From NCBI GenBank assembly GCA_022511055.1, contig JAFLSH010000127.1, positions 1 through 8,611 on the forward strand: a stretch of DNA of 8,611 nucleotides, given 5' to 3'. The DNA comes from Prevotella sp. (GTDB taxonomy: Bacteria; Bacteroidota; Bacteroidia; Bacteroidales; Bacteroidaceae). The position numbers were made by a program, and so were the translations under genes. Under the pieces are notes generated by a model that was given only the letters and a program-made list of their open reading frames with translations, did not search any database and was not told the DNA's origin. Shown piece after piece: positions 1-7,791 of the stretch (the first letter of the stretch is position 1; every line of letters starts with the position of its first letter).

Positions 1-3
1 AAA

Positions 4-837
4 TCAGCCTAACGTGATTTTCTCGACCTCAACGGGCTCGTGCAGGAACAACTGGGCCTGCTCCTTGAACTTGTCGGGATTCTCGGTGGTCAGGTAGCGG
101 GTGGTGGCACTCTTGGAGCAGCGCTGCTCCATCTGGGGGTGGCGCTCAAAATAGCGCTTCAGGCTCTCGGCCACATACTCACCCTGCGGCACGACACGCA
201 CACCGGCGGGCAGGTGTTTCAGAATCTTGGGCATGAGCAGCGGATAGTGCGTGCAGCCCAAGATGAGCGCATCTATCTGCGGGTCGCGGCGCATAATCTC
301 ATCTATGCGCTTCTTCACGAAATAGTCAGCCCCCGGCGAGTCGGCCTCGTTATACTCGACAAGTGGCACCCAGAAAGGGCAGGCCACGCCCGTAACCTGA
401 ATGTCGGGGTGCAGTTTCTGTATCTCCAGCGTGTAACTCTCGCTCTTGATAGTGCCCTCGGTGGCCAGCACGCCGACATGGCGGCTACGCGTGAGCGAGC
501 CGATGACCTCGGCCGTGGGGCGGATAATGCCCAACACGCGCCGCTCGGGGTCCAGCCGCGGCAGGTCGTGCTGCTGAATGGTGCGCAGCGCCTTGGCCGA
601 GGCGGTGTTGCAGCCCAGCACTACCAGATGGCAGCCCAGCTCGAAAAGGCGCGCCACGGCCTGGCGCGTGAACTCATAGACCACATCGAAGGAACGCGGG
701 CCGTAGGGCGCGCGGGCATTGTCGCCCAAATACAGATAGTCGTACTCGGGCAGAAACTGGCGGATGCCGTGCAGAATGGTCAGCCCGCCGTAGCCGCTGT
801 CGAAGATGCCAATGGGGCCGGCGTTACTTGAGAGCAT
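4..837 (-). CDS. murI: Glutamate racemase MurI
   Basis: Interconverts L- and D-glutamate without a cofactor, supplying the D-Glu residue of the peptidoglycan stem peptide; cytosolic. The 277-residue protein has the usual family length and motifs: an N-terminal GIFDSGYGG loop (about 10-18) with Asp13-Ser14, GDNARAPYG at 38-46, the first catalytic Cys76 in LGCNTAS, and the second catalytic Cys195 in LGCTHYP. These are the two cysteines that act on opposite faces of the alpha carbon, so the enzyme appears intact. The ATG at 837 lies inside the 3' end of the upstream ompH gene, giving a 14-bp overlap that suggests translational coupling. It is the last gene of the minus-strand envelope operon seen here; the stop codon lies at 4-6, so any terminator is outside the window. 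Confidence 0.97.
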   Translation of the reverse strand: MLSSNAGPIGIFDSGYGGLTILHGIRQFLPEYDYLYLGDNARAPYGPRSFDVVYEFTRQAVARLFELGCHLVVLGCNTASAKALRTIQQHDLPRLDPERRVLGIIRPTAEVIGSLTRSRHVGVLATEGTIKSESYTLEIQKLHPDIQVTGVACPFWVPLVEYNEADSPGADYFVKKRIDEIMRRDPQIDALILGCTHYPLLMPKILKHLPAGVRVVPQGEYVAESLKRYFERHPQMEQRCSKSATTRYLTTENPDKFKEQAQLFLHEPVEVEKITLG

Positions 838-1351
838 CCAGCACCACCTGATTAATGTCCTCGCCCATCAAGGGGTCAATGTAGGGGCAGGCGTTGCTGT
901 CGGTATTGACAATCAGCACGTAGGCGCGCTGGCGGGCAATGTCGGCGAGCAGCTCGCGCAGCCGCTGGTGGAGCGGGGCGTAGGCATTGGTCTCGGCCTG
1001 TTGCAGCTCGCGGCGGCTCTGCTCCTTGAAGGCTATGTTCTTGTCCATCAGCTCCTTCAGTTCCGTCTGGCGCTTGGTCAAGATGGTCTTCGGAAAGTCG
1101 CGCTGACCTTCAAGAAACTCTTCGTACTTCTTGTTGAAGTCATCTTCCACGCGCTTCATCTCGGCATCATACAGCGCCCGCAGGTCGGCCAGCTCCTGTT
1201 GAACGGTAACGTACTCGGGCATGGCTCTCAGGGCGGAGTCATAGCTCAGATAGCCTATCATGGCCTTGCTCTCGGGCAGCGGAGCCGGTGCTTCCTGCGC
1301 GTATGCGGCCAATGACAGACACGCAACAAGAAATACGAAGAGTCGTTTCAT
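824..1351 (-). CDS. ompH: OmpH/Skp family periplasmic chaperone, paralogue 3 of 3 in operon order
   Basis: A Skp-type chaperone would hold unfolded outer-membrane proteins in the periplasm and deliver them to BamA. The 175-residue product has a Sec signal peptide (MKRLFVFLVACLSLAAYA, cleavage probably after Ala18). A short Pro/Ala/Glu linker follows, then the family's opening beta-strand with the AMPEY element (about 43-47), a long charged helical region (about 50-135) rich in Lys, Glu, Gln and Arg that fits the coiled-coil tentacles, and a closing YVLIVNTDS strand. It shares the MPEY element and domain order with the next gene upstream but is otherwise divergent. Its Asn-Ala-Cys-Pro segment near the C terminus is not shared with the other two. 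It overlaps murI by 14 bp. The individual role relative to its paralogues cannot be read from sequence. Confidence 0.92.
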   Translation of the reverse strand: MKRLFVFLVACLSLAAYAQEAPAPLPESKAMIGYLSYDSALRAMPEYVTVQQELADLRALYDAEMKRVEDDFNKKYEEFLEGQRDFPKTILTKRQTELKELMDKNIAFKEQSRRELQQAETNAYAPLHQRLRELLADIARQRAYVLIVNTDSNACPYIDPLMGEDINQVVLDALK

Positions 1352-1392
1352 AGTTCTGTAAGTTTAACTGTCGGGAATAGTGTCAACTCTGA

Positions 1393-1896
1393 TTACTTCA
1401 GACCCAGCTTGGCCTTCACCTGTGCGGTCACATCGGTGGAAAGCGTGGTGCTGATGAAGGGCAGCGAGCCCATCTCCATGATATAGACATAGCCGCCGCT
1501 GGTGCCCACCTCCTTGATGGCATCAATCACCTTGGTCTGAATGGCCTGCATCTTCTCCTGCTGGGCCTTTGCCAGAGCCTGCTGGTTGTCCTGGAAGCTC
1601 TGCTGTATCTTCTGGTACATGTCCTGCAGTTCCTGCTGGCGGCGCTGCTTGATGTTCTCGGGCAGGGTGGCCTGCTCCTTCTCGAAAGCCTCGCCCTTCT
1701 TCTGCAGCTCATCCTGCATCGACTTGAGGTCGGCCTCATACTGCTGGGCCAGCGAGTTGATGTCGGTCATGGCCTGGTTGTACTCGGGCATAGCCTGCAT
1801 GATTTCCTGTGTGTTCACGTGGCCGAACTTGGCCTGGGCTTGTGCGGTAGCGAGACCGCAGATTGCGCAGATTGCGCAGATGATAAACTTTTTCAT
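1393..1896 (-). CDS. ompH: OmpH/Skp family periplasmic chaperone, paralogue 2 of 3
   Basis: This 167-residue protein has the typical length and layout of Skp. The signal peptide starts MKKFIICAICAICG and ends in an Ala-Gln-Ala run (cleavage likely after residue 20 or 22). Then come a KFGHVNTQEIM strand, the AMPEY element, a long Gln/Glu/Lys-rich helical stretch (about 45-130) fitting a coiled-coil tentacle, and a final YVYIMEMG strand. The family holds unfolded outer-membrane proteins in the periplasm for BamA. It lies 41 bp upstream of the next ompH copy and 64 bp downstream of the third copy. The hydrophobic core of the signal peptide is encoded by a 9-bp tandem repeat (1858-1881). No separate promoter box is visible in the upstream gap, so operon transcription is inferred. 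Confidence 0.94.
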   Translation of the reverse strand: MKKFIICAICAICGLATAQAQAKFGHVNTQEIMQAMPEYNQAMTDINSLAQQYEADLKSMQDELQKKGEAFEKEQATLPENIKQRRQQELQDMYQKIQQSFQDNQQALAKAQQEKMQAIQTKVIDAIKEVGTSGGYVYIMEMGSLPFISTTLSTDVTAQVKAKLGLK

Positions 1897-1960
1897 TGTT
1901 GTTATTTTTTTAGTTGTTATTGTTACCTTTCACTGTGGGTCTGTGCGCTGGCGGCAGGGC

Positions 1961-2479
1961 TCAGTAGCTGTAGCCCAGCTTCTGCAGCACCTCGTTGGAG
2001 ATGTCAATCTTCGGCGAGCCGAAGATGATGCCCGCATCGCTGGCGCGGTCAAGCACCAGCTGGTAGCCGCGCAGGTCGGCAATGTCCTTGACGGCATTGT
2101 AGACCTCTTCCTGAATGGGGGTCATCAGCGAAGTGCGCTTCTTGAACAGCTCGCCTTCCGGGCCGAAATACTTGCGCTTCAGCTCCGCGGCATCCTTCTC
2201 CTTCTGCATGATGGCATCCTGTTTGGCCTTCTTCTGCTCGGCCGAGAGGAACACCACCTCGTTCTGGTAGTTCTTGTACATGGTCTGCGCCTCGGTAGTC
2301 AGGGCATCGACCTCAGCCTGCCACTTCTTCGACACCTGGGCCAGCTGCTCGTTGGCCCGCTCGTAGGCCGGTATGTTCTTAAACACATAGTCCATGTCGA
2401 CCAGCGCAAACTTCTGCGCCTGCATGGTCAGCGTGCCAAAGACGGCACAAATCAAACAGATAATCGTTTTCCTTATCAT
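1961..2479 (-). CDS. ompH: OmpH/Skp family periplasmic chaperone, paralogue 1 of 3 (next to bamA)
   Basis: A 172-residue Skp-like protein. Signal peptide MIRKTIICLICAVFGTLTMQA is followed by KFALVDMDYVFKNIPAYERA, a charged helical region (about 45-125) and a terminal YQLVLDRASDAG strand. I chose the ATG at 2479 because it puts the signal peptide at the very N terminus and has AGGAG two bases before it (with GAAAGGAA further upstream). An in-frame ATG at 2536 would add 19 residues, mostly polar and basic (RVKPIDNRQKTKRKETGV), which is unlike a signal peptide. As the chaperone gene closest to bamA it is the best candidate for the housekeeping Skp that hands substrates to the BAM complex. Its Cys-containing signal peptide resembles that of the middle paralogue, consistent with tandem duplication. 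Confidence 0.93.
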   Translation of the reverse strand: MIRKTIICLICAVFGTLTMQAQKFALVDMDYVFKNIPAYERANEQLAQVSKKWQAEVDALTTEAQTMYKNYQNEVVFLSAEQKKAKQDAIMQKEKDAAELKRKYFGPEGELFKKRTSLMTPIQEEVYNAVKDIADLRGYQLVLDRASDAGIIFGSPKIDISNEVLQKLGYSY

Positions 2480-2567
2480 AACTCCTGTTTCCTTTCTTTT
2501 CGTTTTCTGTCTATTATCTATTGGCTTAACTCTCATTAGCTATCCTAACCTGCTCAAGCCCGCCGGC

Positions 2568-5237
2568 TTAGAACTCCTGTCCCAAGATGAAGTGGAACTG
2601 GCTGCCGCCCTTGCGCTCGTTGGCCGTGCCCTGGTAGACCTTGTCGAAACCGTAGGCCCAGTCGATACCCATCAGGCCGACCATGGGCAGGAAGATGCGC
2701 ACACCCACACCCGCCGAGCGCTTCAGTTCGAAGGGGTTGAAGTTCTTCGTCTCGTACCAGGCATTACCGCCCTCGAGGAACGTCAGCCCGTAGATGGTGG
2801 TGTTACCCAGCATGAACGGGTAGCGCAGCTCCAGCGTGAAGCGGTCGTAGGCGTAGCCCTCGCTGCCGTAGGGTGTCAGCGAGCCGTTGTCATAGCCGCG
2901 CAGGCCGATGGTCTCCTCTGCGTAGCCATAGCTGTAGCCGCTCATGCCGTCACCACCCATGTAGAAAGTCTCGAAGGGCGACTTCTTGTACTTGTTGTAA
3001 GACCCCAGGATACCCACTTCCACACGCGTCATCAGCACAAAGCACTTATCCTTGTTGGCCAGTGCCGTGTAGGTGCGGCTGCGGAACTTCCACTTGTGAT
3101 ACTCAATCCAGTTGTACTTCTCCTGCTGCTCATCGCGGAAGGTGGCCAGCGTGCTGTTCGTGGCCAGGTGTTCGTAGTCCTTGCCATCCCACAGCGACCA
3201 GGGCGGAGTAATCGTCAGCGAAGCCAGGAACTCAGAGCCGCGGTGCGGGAAGAGCGGGTTGTCGGTAGAGACACGCGACAGGGTGATGCCCAGGTTCAGG
3301 TTGTTGCTGGTACCGTTGGAGAGAATGAAGTAGCGCCAGTCCTTCAGCATGTAGCGCTGGTAAGACAGCGAGGCAGAGAGCTGGAAATAGTCGTCAGGCC
3401 AGCTCAGGCGCTTGCCCCAGCCTATCGAGGCGCCGAACATCTGAATGTACTTGTCGTCATCAAGGAAGCTCTCGTAGTTGTTGTAGGCATAGTTGTTGTA
3501 CATGCCATAGCCGCCGTACATATAGGCCAGCGAGTTCATCCATGTCTGGTTGTAATAGGTGCTTGACACGTCAGTCTGCTTCGAGTAGAAAGCACCCACG
3601 TTAAAGGCATTGGGGCGCTTGCCGCCAAACCAGGGAATGCTGTACGACACGTTGTACGACTGGTAGTAGCGGCCGTTGGTCTGCGCGCCGATAGACAGCT
3701 GCTCGCCATCGCCGATGGGCATGATGCCGCGGCGCATCTTGTTCTTGCCCAGCAGGTTACGGATTGAGAAGTTGTTCAGCTTCAGTCCGATGCGGCCAAT
3801 GACACCCGTCTGTCCCCAACCCAATGAGAACTCAATCTGGTCGTTTGACTTCTGCTCAAGAATCCAGTCAATGTCCACCGTTCCGTCATCATACTTGGGC
3901 TGTATGTTGGGGTTTATCGATGTCTCATCGAAGAAGCCCATCGAGGCGATTTCGCGGGCGGAGCGCATCACGGCCTCCTTGTTGAACAAGTCGCCCGGCT
4001 TCGTGCGCAGCTCGCGGCGCACCACCTCTTCGTAAAGGCGGTCGTTGCCATAGATGCGCACATTGTTCAGGCGGGCCTGCGGGCCTTCCGACACTCGGAT
4101 TTCCAGGTCGACAGAGTCGCCAACCACCTTCACCTCCATGGGGGTGATATCCGAGAAGACGTAGCCGCTGTTGTAGTACCTGTCATGCACACCGTCTGCA
4201 TCTTCCTTCAGTCGCTTCGACAGATAGCGCTGGTTGTAGACATCGCCCGACTTCATGTCGAGAATGCGGTTCAGGTCATTGGTAGTCAGCACGGTGTTGC
4301 CCACCCAGTGTATGTCACGCAGATAGAACTTCTGCCCTTCGTCAACACGCAGGTAGACGTTCACGTGCTTCTCATCGTTGTTCCACACCGAGTCTTCCTC
4401 AATGGCCATGTCGCGGTAGCCCAGCTCGTTATACTTGTCAATGAGCTGCTGCTTGGCCTCTTCGTAGCGCTCGGCGGTGAACTTCTTCGCCTTGAAGAAG
4501 TTAGCGAACTTGCCCGCCTCGTGCAGCTTGCCGAGCGCGCCCTTCTTGAACATCGAGCCCTTGATTTGCTTGTCGGTCAGGTCTGCATTACCGTCAATGA
4601 TGATGCTGCGAATCTTCATCTTCTCCTTCTTGTCGATGTCAACATCCAGTATCACCTGGTTATCGCCAGTCAGGTCTTCGCGCTGCGTGATGTTTATCTC
4701 GGCGTTCTTGTATCCCTTCTCGTCAAAGTAGCGCGTGGCCAGCGTCTTGGCGCGGTCCAGCACGTTGCGGGTCATGCTCATGCCCTTATACATGCCCAGC
4801 TTGCTCTCCAGGTCCTCGCGTTCCGACTTCTTCACGCCGCTATAGTTGATGGAACTGACGCGCGGCAGCAGCGCCAGATGGATTTTCAGGTAGATTTTCG
4901 AGCCTACCAGCGAGTCGGCCGTGATGGCGACCTTTGAGAACAGGCCGTGCCGCCAGTAAGCCTTCACGGCGTTGGTGATAGCCTGTCCGGGCACCTCTAT
5001 CTCCTGCCCTACCGACAGGCCGGAAAGCCCTAACAGCATATAGTCTTCGTAGCCGACAGCCCCCTCAACGGTCAGTCCGCCAATGATGCAGTTACGCGGC
5101 GTGCCGGCGTAGTTGATGTCAGGGTTGACAATCACTTCCTGCGCCGCGGAACCTGAAGGCAGGAGCGCCAGCAGGAGAAACGGCAGAAACCGCCTTGCCC
5201 AGCTTGCCGCCTTAGTCAAACAACCTATATTCTTCAC
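2568..5237 (-). CDS. bamA: BamA, outer-membrane protein assembly factor (Omp85 family)
   Basis: Core insertase that folds beta-barrel proteins into the outer membrane. The 889 residues divide into a signal peptide (1-32, ending GSAA), five POTRA domains (roughly 50-122, 124-203, 206-300, 303-383, 386-463) and a 16-strand-type barrel (about 467-889). The Omp85 signature IGLRGY is at 777-782 and the protein ends in Phe (FILGQEF), as outer-membrane proteins usually do. The third POTRA carries an insertion (about 230-255, Lys/Phe-rich) that I associate with Bacteroidetes BamA. A Tyr/Asn/Gly-rich stretch at 572-588 probably forms an extracellular loop. The start codon is GTG at 5237; an in-frame stop lies only 19 bases upstream, so no longer reading exists. 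The upstream gap is purine-rich with no clear Shine-Dalgarno. The gene sits between uppS and the skp cluster. Confidence 0.97.
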   Translation of the reverse strand: MKNIGCLTKAASWARRFLPFLLLALLPSGSAAQEVIVNPDINYAGTPRNCIIGGLTVEGAVGYEDYMLLGLSGLSVGQEIEVPGQAITNAVKAYWRHGLFSKVAITADSLVGSKIYLKIHLALLPRVSSINYSGVKKSEREDLESKLGMYKGMSMTRNVLDRAKTLATRYFDEKGYKNAEINITQREDLTGDNQVILDVDIDKKEKMKIRSIIIDGNADLTDKQIKGSMFKKGALGKLHEAGKFANFFKAKKFTAERYEEAKQQLIDKYNELGYRDMAIEEDSVWNNDEKHVNVYLRVDEGQKFYLRDIHWVGNTVLTTNDLNRILDMKSGDVYNQRYLSKRLKEDADGVHDRYYNSGYVFSDITPMEVKVVGDSVDLEIRVSEGPQARLNNVRIYGNDRLYEEVVRRELRTKPGDLFNKEAVMRSAREIASMGFFDETSINPNIQPKYDDGTVDIDWILEQKSNDQIEFSLGWGQTGVIGRIGLKLNNFSIRNLLGKNKMRRGIMPIGDGEQLSIGAQTNGRYYQSYNVSYSIPWFGGKRPNAFNVGAFYSKQTDVSSTYYNQTWMNSLAYMYGGYGMYNNYAYNNYESFLDDDKYIQMFGASIGWGKRLSWPDDYFQLSASLSYQRYMLKDWRYFILSNGTSNNLNLGITLSRVSTDNPLFPHRGSEFLASLTITPPWSLWDGKDYEHLATNSTLATFRDEQQEKYNWIEYHKWKFRSRTYTALANKDKCFVLMTRVEVGILGSYNKYKKSPFETFYMGGDGMSGYSYGYAEETIGLRGYDNGSLTPYGSEGYAYDRFTLELRYPFMLGNTTIYGLTFLEGGNAWYETKNFNPFELKRSAGVGVRIFLPMVGLMGIDWAYGFDKVYQGTANERKGGSQFHFILGQEF

Positions 5238-5271
5238 AGTCTTCTTCTTTCTTTTTCACTTTTCCACCTTT

Positions 5272-6009
5272 TCACTGTTCGGCCTCCACCTGTGCCTCAG
5301 TCTTTCCGAAGCGCCGCTGGCGGCTCTGGTAGCTGGCAATGGCCTGATGAAGCGCCTGCTCGTTGAAGTCTGGCCAGTAAGTATCGCAGAAATACAGCTC
5401 GGCATAGGCTATCTGCCAGAGCAGATAGTTCGATATGCGCAGCTCGCCGCCAGTACGGATGAGCAGTTCGGGGTCTGGCATGAAGCTGGTCCACAGATGG
5501 TCGTTGATGACCTGCTCCGAGATGTCTTCCGCCCGCAGTTCGCCGGCTTTCACCTTCTCTGCTATCTGGCGCGTGGCCCGCACCAGCTCCAGCTTCGATG
5601 AATAGCTCATGGCCACGACCATGGTCATGCCGTCATTCTTGGCTGTCAGCTCTTCCATGTAGTGTATCTTGTCCTGCACGCTCTTCGGCAGGCGCTCAAT
5701 GTCGCCCACCATCTGGAACTTCACGTTGTTGTCGGTGAACAGTTCCATCTCGATGAAGCTGAGTACCAGCCCCATCAGTGCCTCAATCTCATAGGCCGGG
5801 CGGTTCCAGTTCTCTGTCGAGAAGGTGTAGAGTGTCAGGTACTTGACGCCCAGACGCGCACACTCGGCCGTGATTTTCTTCACGGTGTCAAGGCCAGCCT
5901 TGTGGCCAAACGTGCGGTCAAGCCCGCGCTCTGTTGCCCAGCGCCCGTTGCCATCCATGATGATGGCCACGTGCTGCGGAATCCGGCTCATATCCAACTG
6001 ATTTTCCAT
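5272..6009 (-). CDS. uppS: Isoprenyl transferase (undecaprenyl diphosphate synthase)
   Basis: Cis-prenyltransferase that extends farnesyl diphosphate with isopentenyl diphosphate to the C55 carrier used for peptidoglycan, O-antigen and capsule precursors; cytosolic face of the inner membrane. The 245 residues match family length. Visible motifs are HVAIIMDGNGRWA (13-25) with the catalytic Asp19, His36 in FGHKAG, FSTENW (63-68), and DPELLIRTGGELRISNYLLW (179-198) with the phosphate-binding Arg185 and Arg191. RTGGE instead of the more common RTSGE, and AMSYSS instead of ALNYGG, look like lineage variants rather than damage. The ATG at 6009 gives MENQLDMSRIP; Met7 (5991) is an alternative start. 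The gene ends 34 bp before bamA. Product length (C55 or other) is inferred from the family. Confidence 0.96.
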   Translation of the reverse strand: MENQLDMSRIPQHVAIIMDGNGRWATERGLDRTFGHKAGLDTVKKITAECARLGVKYLTLYTFSTENWNRPAYEIEALMGLVLSFIEMELFTDNNVKFQMVGDIERLPKSVQDKIHYMEELTAKNDGMTMVVAMSYSSKLELVRATRQIAEKVKAGELRAEDISEQVINDHLWTSFMPDPELLIRTGGELRISNYLLWQIAYAELYFCDTYWPDFNEQALHQAIASYQSRQRRFGKTEAQVEAEQ

Positions 6010-6051
6010 ATATCGTATCTTTCTTCAATATTCTGTTCTCTTTCCTTGCTG

Positions 6052-6738
6052 TCAATCCCTGTCGTTGTTGCAGGTCTTGCACTTGGCCCAGATGTCGTAT
6101 GTCAGCGACAGCTGGAGCGTGGTGTAGCAGTCTGTGTTCTTGAACAAGCCCGAGCTTCTGACGGTGTAGGGGTCTTTCACCCCGTCAAGCTCATCACTGC
6201 CCGAGAAGTGCATCAGCCACTCTGCCGACAGATTCAGCCGCTCGGCCACCTTGTATTTCAGCCCCAGCCCCATCGGCACGTTCAGTGCCACCACGGTCTT
6301 GGCCGGTGTCTTGGCCACCGTTGCGCCCAGCCCGAAGGTGATGTAGGGTGTCAGCGGCCGTGCGCCGCGATACTCGCGCCCCGTGCCGTAGGGCCAGAAG
6401 TTGTACTCATAGCGCGCGCCGACATCTGCCAGTGTGTGGCTGAACGCCACCTTGGCAGAGTCCGTAATGGCCGGGTACCAGGTGGCGGCATGGTCTGAAG
6501 CGCCCTTCAGCTTTCCCAAGCCGACGGTCAGTGCCCACGCCATGCGCGGATTCATCTTGTACCTTGCCTGCAACGCCCCCATGGCCTGCTGGTCTGCCAT
6601 CAGCCGGCCGTTGAAGTCGCCCAGATAGCCCATCAAGCCGATGCCCCCGCCTATCTCTGCCCTGTATTCAGGGTCTTCCTGTGCCTGCACGAGCGTACAG
6701 GTGAGCAGGGTCAGCAGAAGCAGCGCGACTTTCCTCAT
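6052..6738 (-). CDS. DUF6089 family outer-membrane protein, PorG-like
   Basis: Predicted small outer-membrane beta-barrel of 228 residues. The signal peptide is MRKVALLLLTLLTCTLVQA, followed by alternating hydrophobic and polar strands such as EIGGGIGLMGYLGDF, LADVGARYEYNFWPYG, PYITFGLGAT and LNVPMGLGLKYKV, a family-typical pattern. In Porphyromonas gingivalis the protein from this family encoded just upstream of uppS-bamA is, as I recall, PorG, a component associated with the PorK/PorN ring of the type IX secretion system. Family and neighbourhood suggest orthology here, but many relatives are known only as DUF6089. I prefer the ATG at 6738 over a GTG at 6744, which would overlap less naturally with the signal peptide. 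The C-terminal tail after the last strand contains CKTC (220-223). The gene starts 12 bp after the lipoprotein stop, so the two are probably co-transcribed. Confidence 0.82.
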   Translation of the reverse strand: MRKVALLLLTLLTCTLVQAQEDPEYRAEIGGGIGLMGYLGDFNGRLMADQQAMGALQARYKMNPRMAWALTVGLGKLKGASDHAATWYPAITDSAKVAFSHTLADVGARYEYNFWPYGTGREYRGARPLTPYITFGLGATVAKTPAKTVVALNVPMGLGLKYKVAERLNLSAEWLMHFSGSDELDGVKDPYTVRSSGLFKNTDCYTTLQLSLTYDIWAKCKTCNNDRD

Positions 6739-6750
6739 GGGCACGTTCCG

Positions 6751-7767
6751 TTATTCAATGAGCAATCCACGCCACACCGTGCCCCCCTGGTCTTGCAGCC
6801 AGAGGTAGCCCTCGCTGTCGGCCGTGGCCGCTGCCACGGTGCCGCTCCAGCCGTTGGGCATGGTATATCTCGTGTTGACCTTCCAGGTGATGCCCTGGTC
6901 ACGGCTCTGGTAAATCTTTCCTTCCGTGCTGACGGCCAGCACACTGTTGCTCTGGCGCTGATAGGTCAGCAGGTATTTGCTGCCACTGGGCAGATAGTAG
7001 CGGTTGTCTTCTGCCAGCGGCATGTAGACCCACCGCCCCTGACCGCCATCGGCCAGTTTGCGCCACACGGTCATGGCCTCGGCCGAAGCCTGCTCGCAAT
7101 AGCCCACCAGCAGCGTGTAGCTGGCAGTGCCGTCTAACGGCCAGGTCACGATAGCCACATCAGTCTGCGGCAGCAGCGCGATGTCTTCATCCAGCTGCTC
7201 CTGCGACCAGTCGATGCTTGCAAAGTCCACGTTGTCAGTGGCCGCGGGCATGGGCGTACCTGCCGGCTGCCGCTCCCAGAGCATGGTGCCGGGCGCCGTC
7301 TGCCGCACGTTGACTTTCACCTTGTAGACGCGCGGGCCGGCACCGTTCATGGCAAAGACGTGCAGCTCGCGTTCACGGCTGAAATCCAGGGAGTCGGTGG
7401 AGCTGTACATGAAAAGCGAATCGCTGGTGAGCGACTTCAGGAAGGTGGCAGCGCCGTTCTTGGTGCCAATGGTGCATATCACGTGGGCGGCATCCGTGGC
7501 ATAGGGCAGCGAGTCGACATTGTAAATCAGCCGATTCAGCTGGTCGATGTGAAACCTGTAGTTGGCGGCTGAGTAGGAGACCTTGTAGAGCGAGTCTTCC
7601 CCCGCCAGCGTGGTGGTATGCAGATATCTGTTCAAAGTTCCTAACGAGAACGATGTTACTGCCATGTCATTGTACAGTGTCATGTCATCATCATCTGACC
7701 CAAGGCACGAGGAGAGCAGAATCAGCGTTGAAAATGCCGCGCAAAGTACTTGAAATAGTTTTCTCAT
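6751..7767 (-). CDS. DUF6242-type surface lipoprotein with a C-terminal BNR-like repeat
   Basis: A 338-residue lipoprotein of unknown function. The signal peptide ends in a lipobox LLSSC with lipidated Cys21, followed by LGSDDDD. An acidic Ser-Asp-Asp-Asp-Asp run just after the Cys matches the lipoprotein export signal described for surface-exposed Bacteroidetes lipoproteins. The N-terminal half (AVTSFSLGTLNRYLHTTT, IDQLNRLIYNVDSLP, SSTDSLDFS) resembles what I remember of DUF6242 proteins. The C-terminal half contains an Asp-box/BNR motif SRDQGITW (288-295) and a WLQDQGGTVWRG ending, fitting a beta-propeller-like fold. It seems shorter than the homologues I recall, mainly in the propeller. 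The start is the ATG at 7767: the longer reading needs a TTG at 7794 that falls inside the promoter box. It is the first gene of the operon. Confidence 0.85.
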   Translation of the reverse strand: MRKLFQVLCAAFSTLILLSSCLGSDDDDMTLYNDMAVTSFSLGTLNRYLHTTTLAGEDSLYKVSYSAANYRFHIDQLNRLIYNVDSLPYATDAAHVICTIGTKNGAATFLKSLTSDSLFMYSSTDSLDFSRERELHVFAMNGAGPRVYKVKVNVRQTAPGTMLWERQPAGTPMPAATDNVDFASIDWSQEQLDEDIALLPQTDVAIVTWPLDGTASYTLLVGYCEQASAEAMTVWRKLADGGQGRWVYMPLAEDNRYYLPSGSKYLLTYQRQSNSVLAVSTEGKIYQSRDQGITWKVNTRYTMPNGWSGTVAAATADSEGYLWLQDQGGTVWRGLLIE

Positions 7768-7791
7768 TGAATAAAACTTGGTTTTTGGGTG

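Noticed and set aside
1961..2536. Longer start for the ompH copy next to bamA (ATG at 2536)
   Set aside because: Adds 19 mostly polar and basic residues ahead of a normal signal peptide; the ATG at 2479 has an AGGAG just upstream.
1541..2539. 332-codon plus-strand reading frame opposite two ompH genes
   Set aside because: It is antisense to two proteins with clear signal peptides and family motifs; its translation is Cys/Ser/Leu-rich with no recognisable domain.
2394..3566. 390-codon plus-strand frame opposite bamA
   Set aside because: Val/Ala/Gln-rich translation typical of the complement of a GC-rich gene; BamA on the other strand is certain.
5662..6498. 278-codon plus-strand frame spanning uppS and the DUF6089 gene
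   Set aside because: Crosses two convincing opposite-strand genes and the gap between them; His/Val/Leu-rich with no motif.
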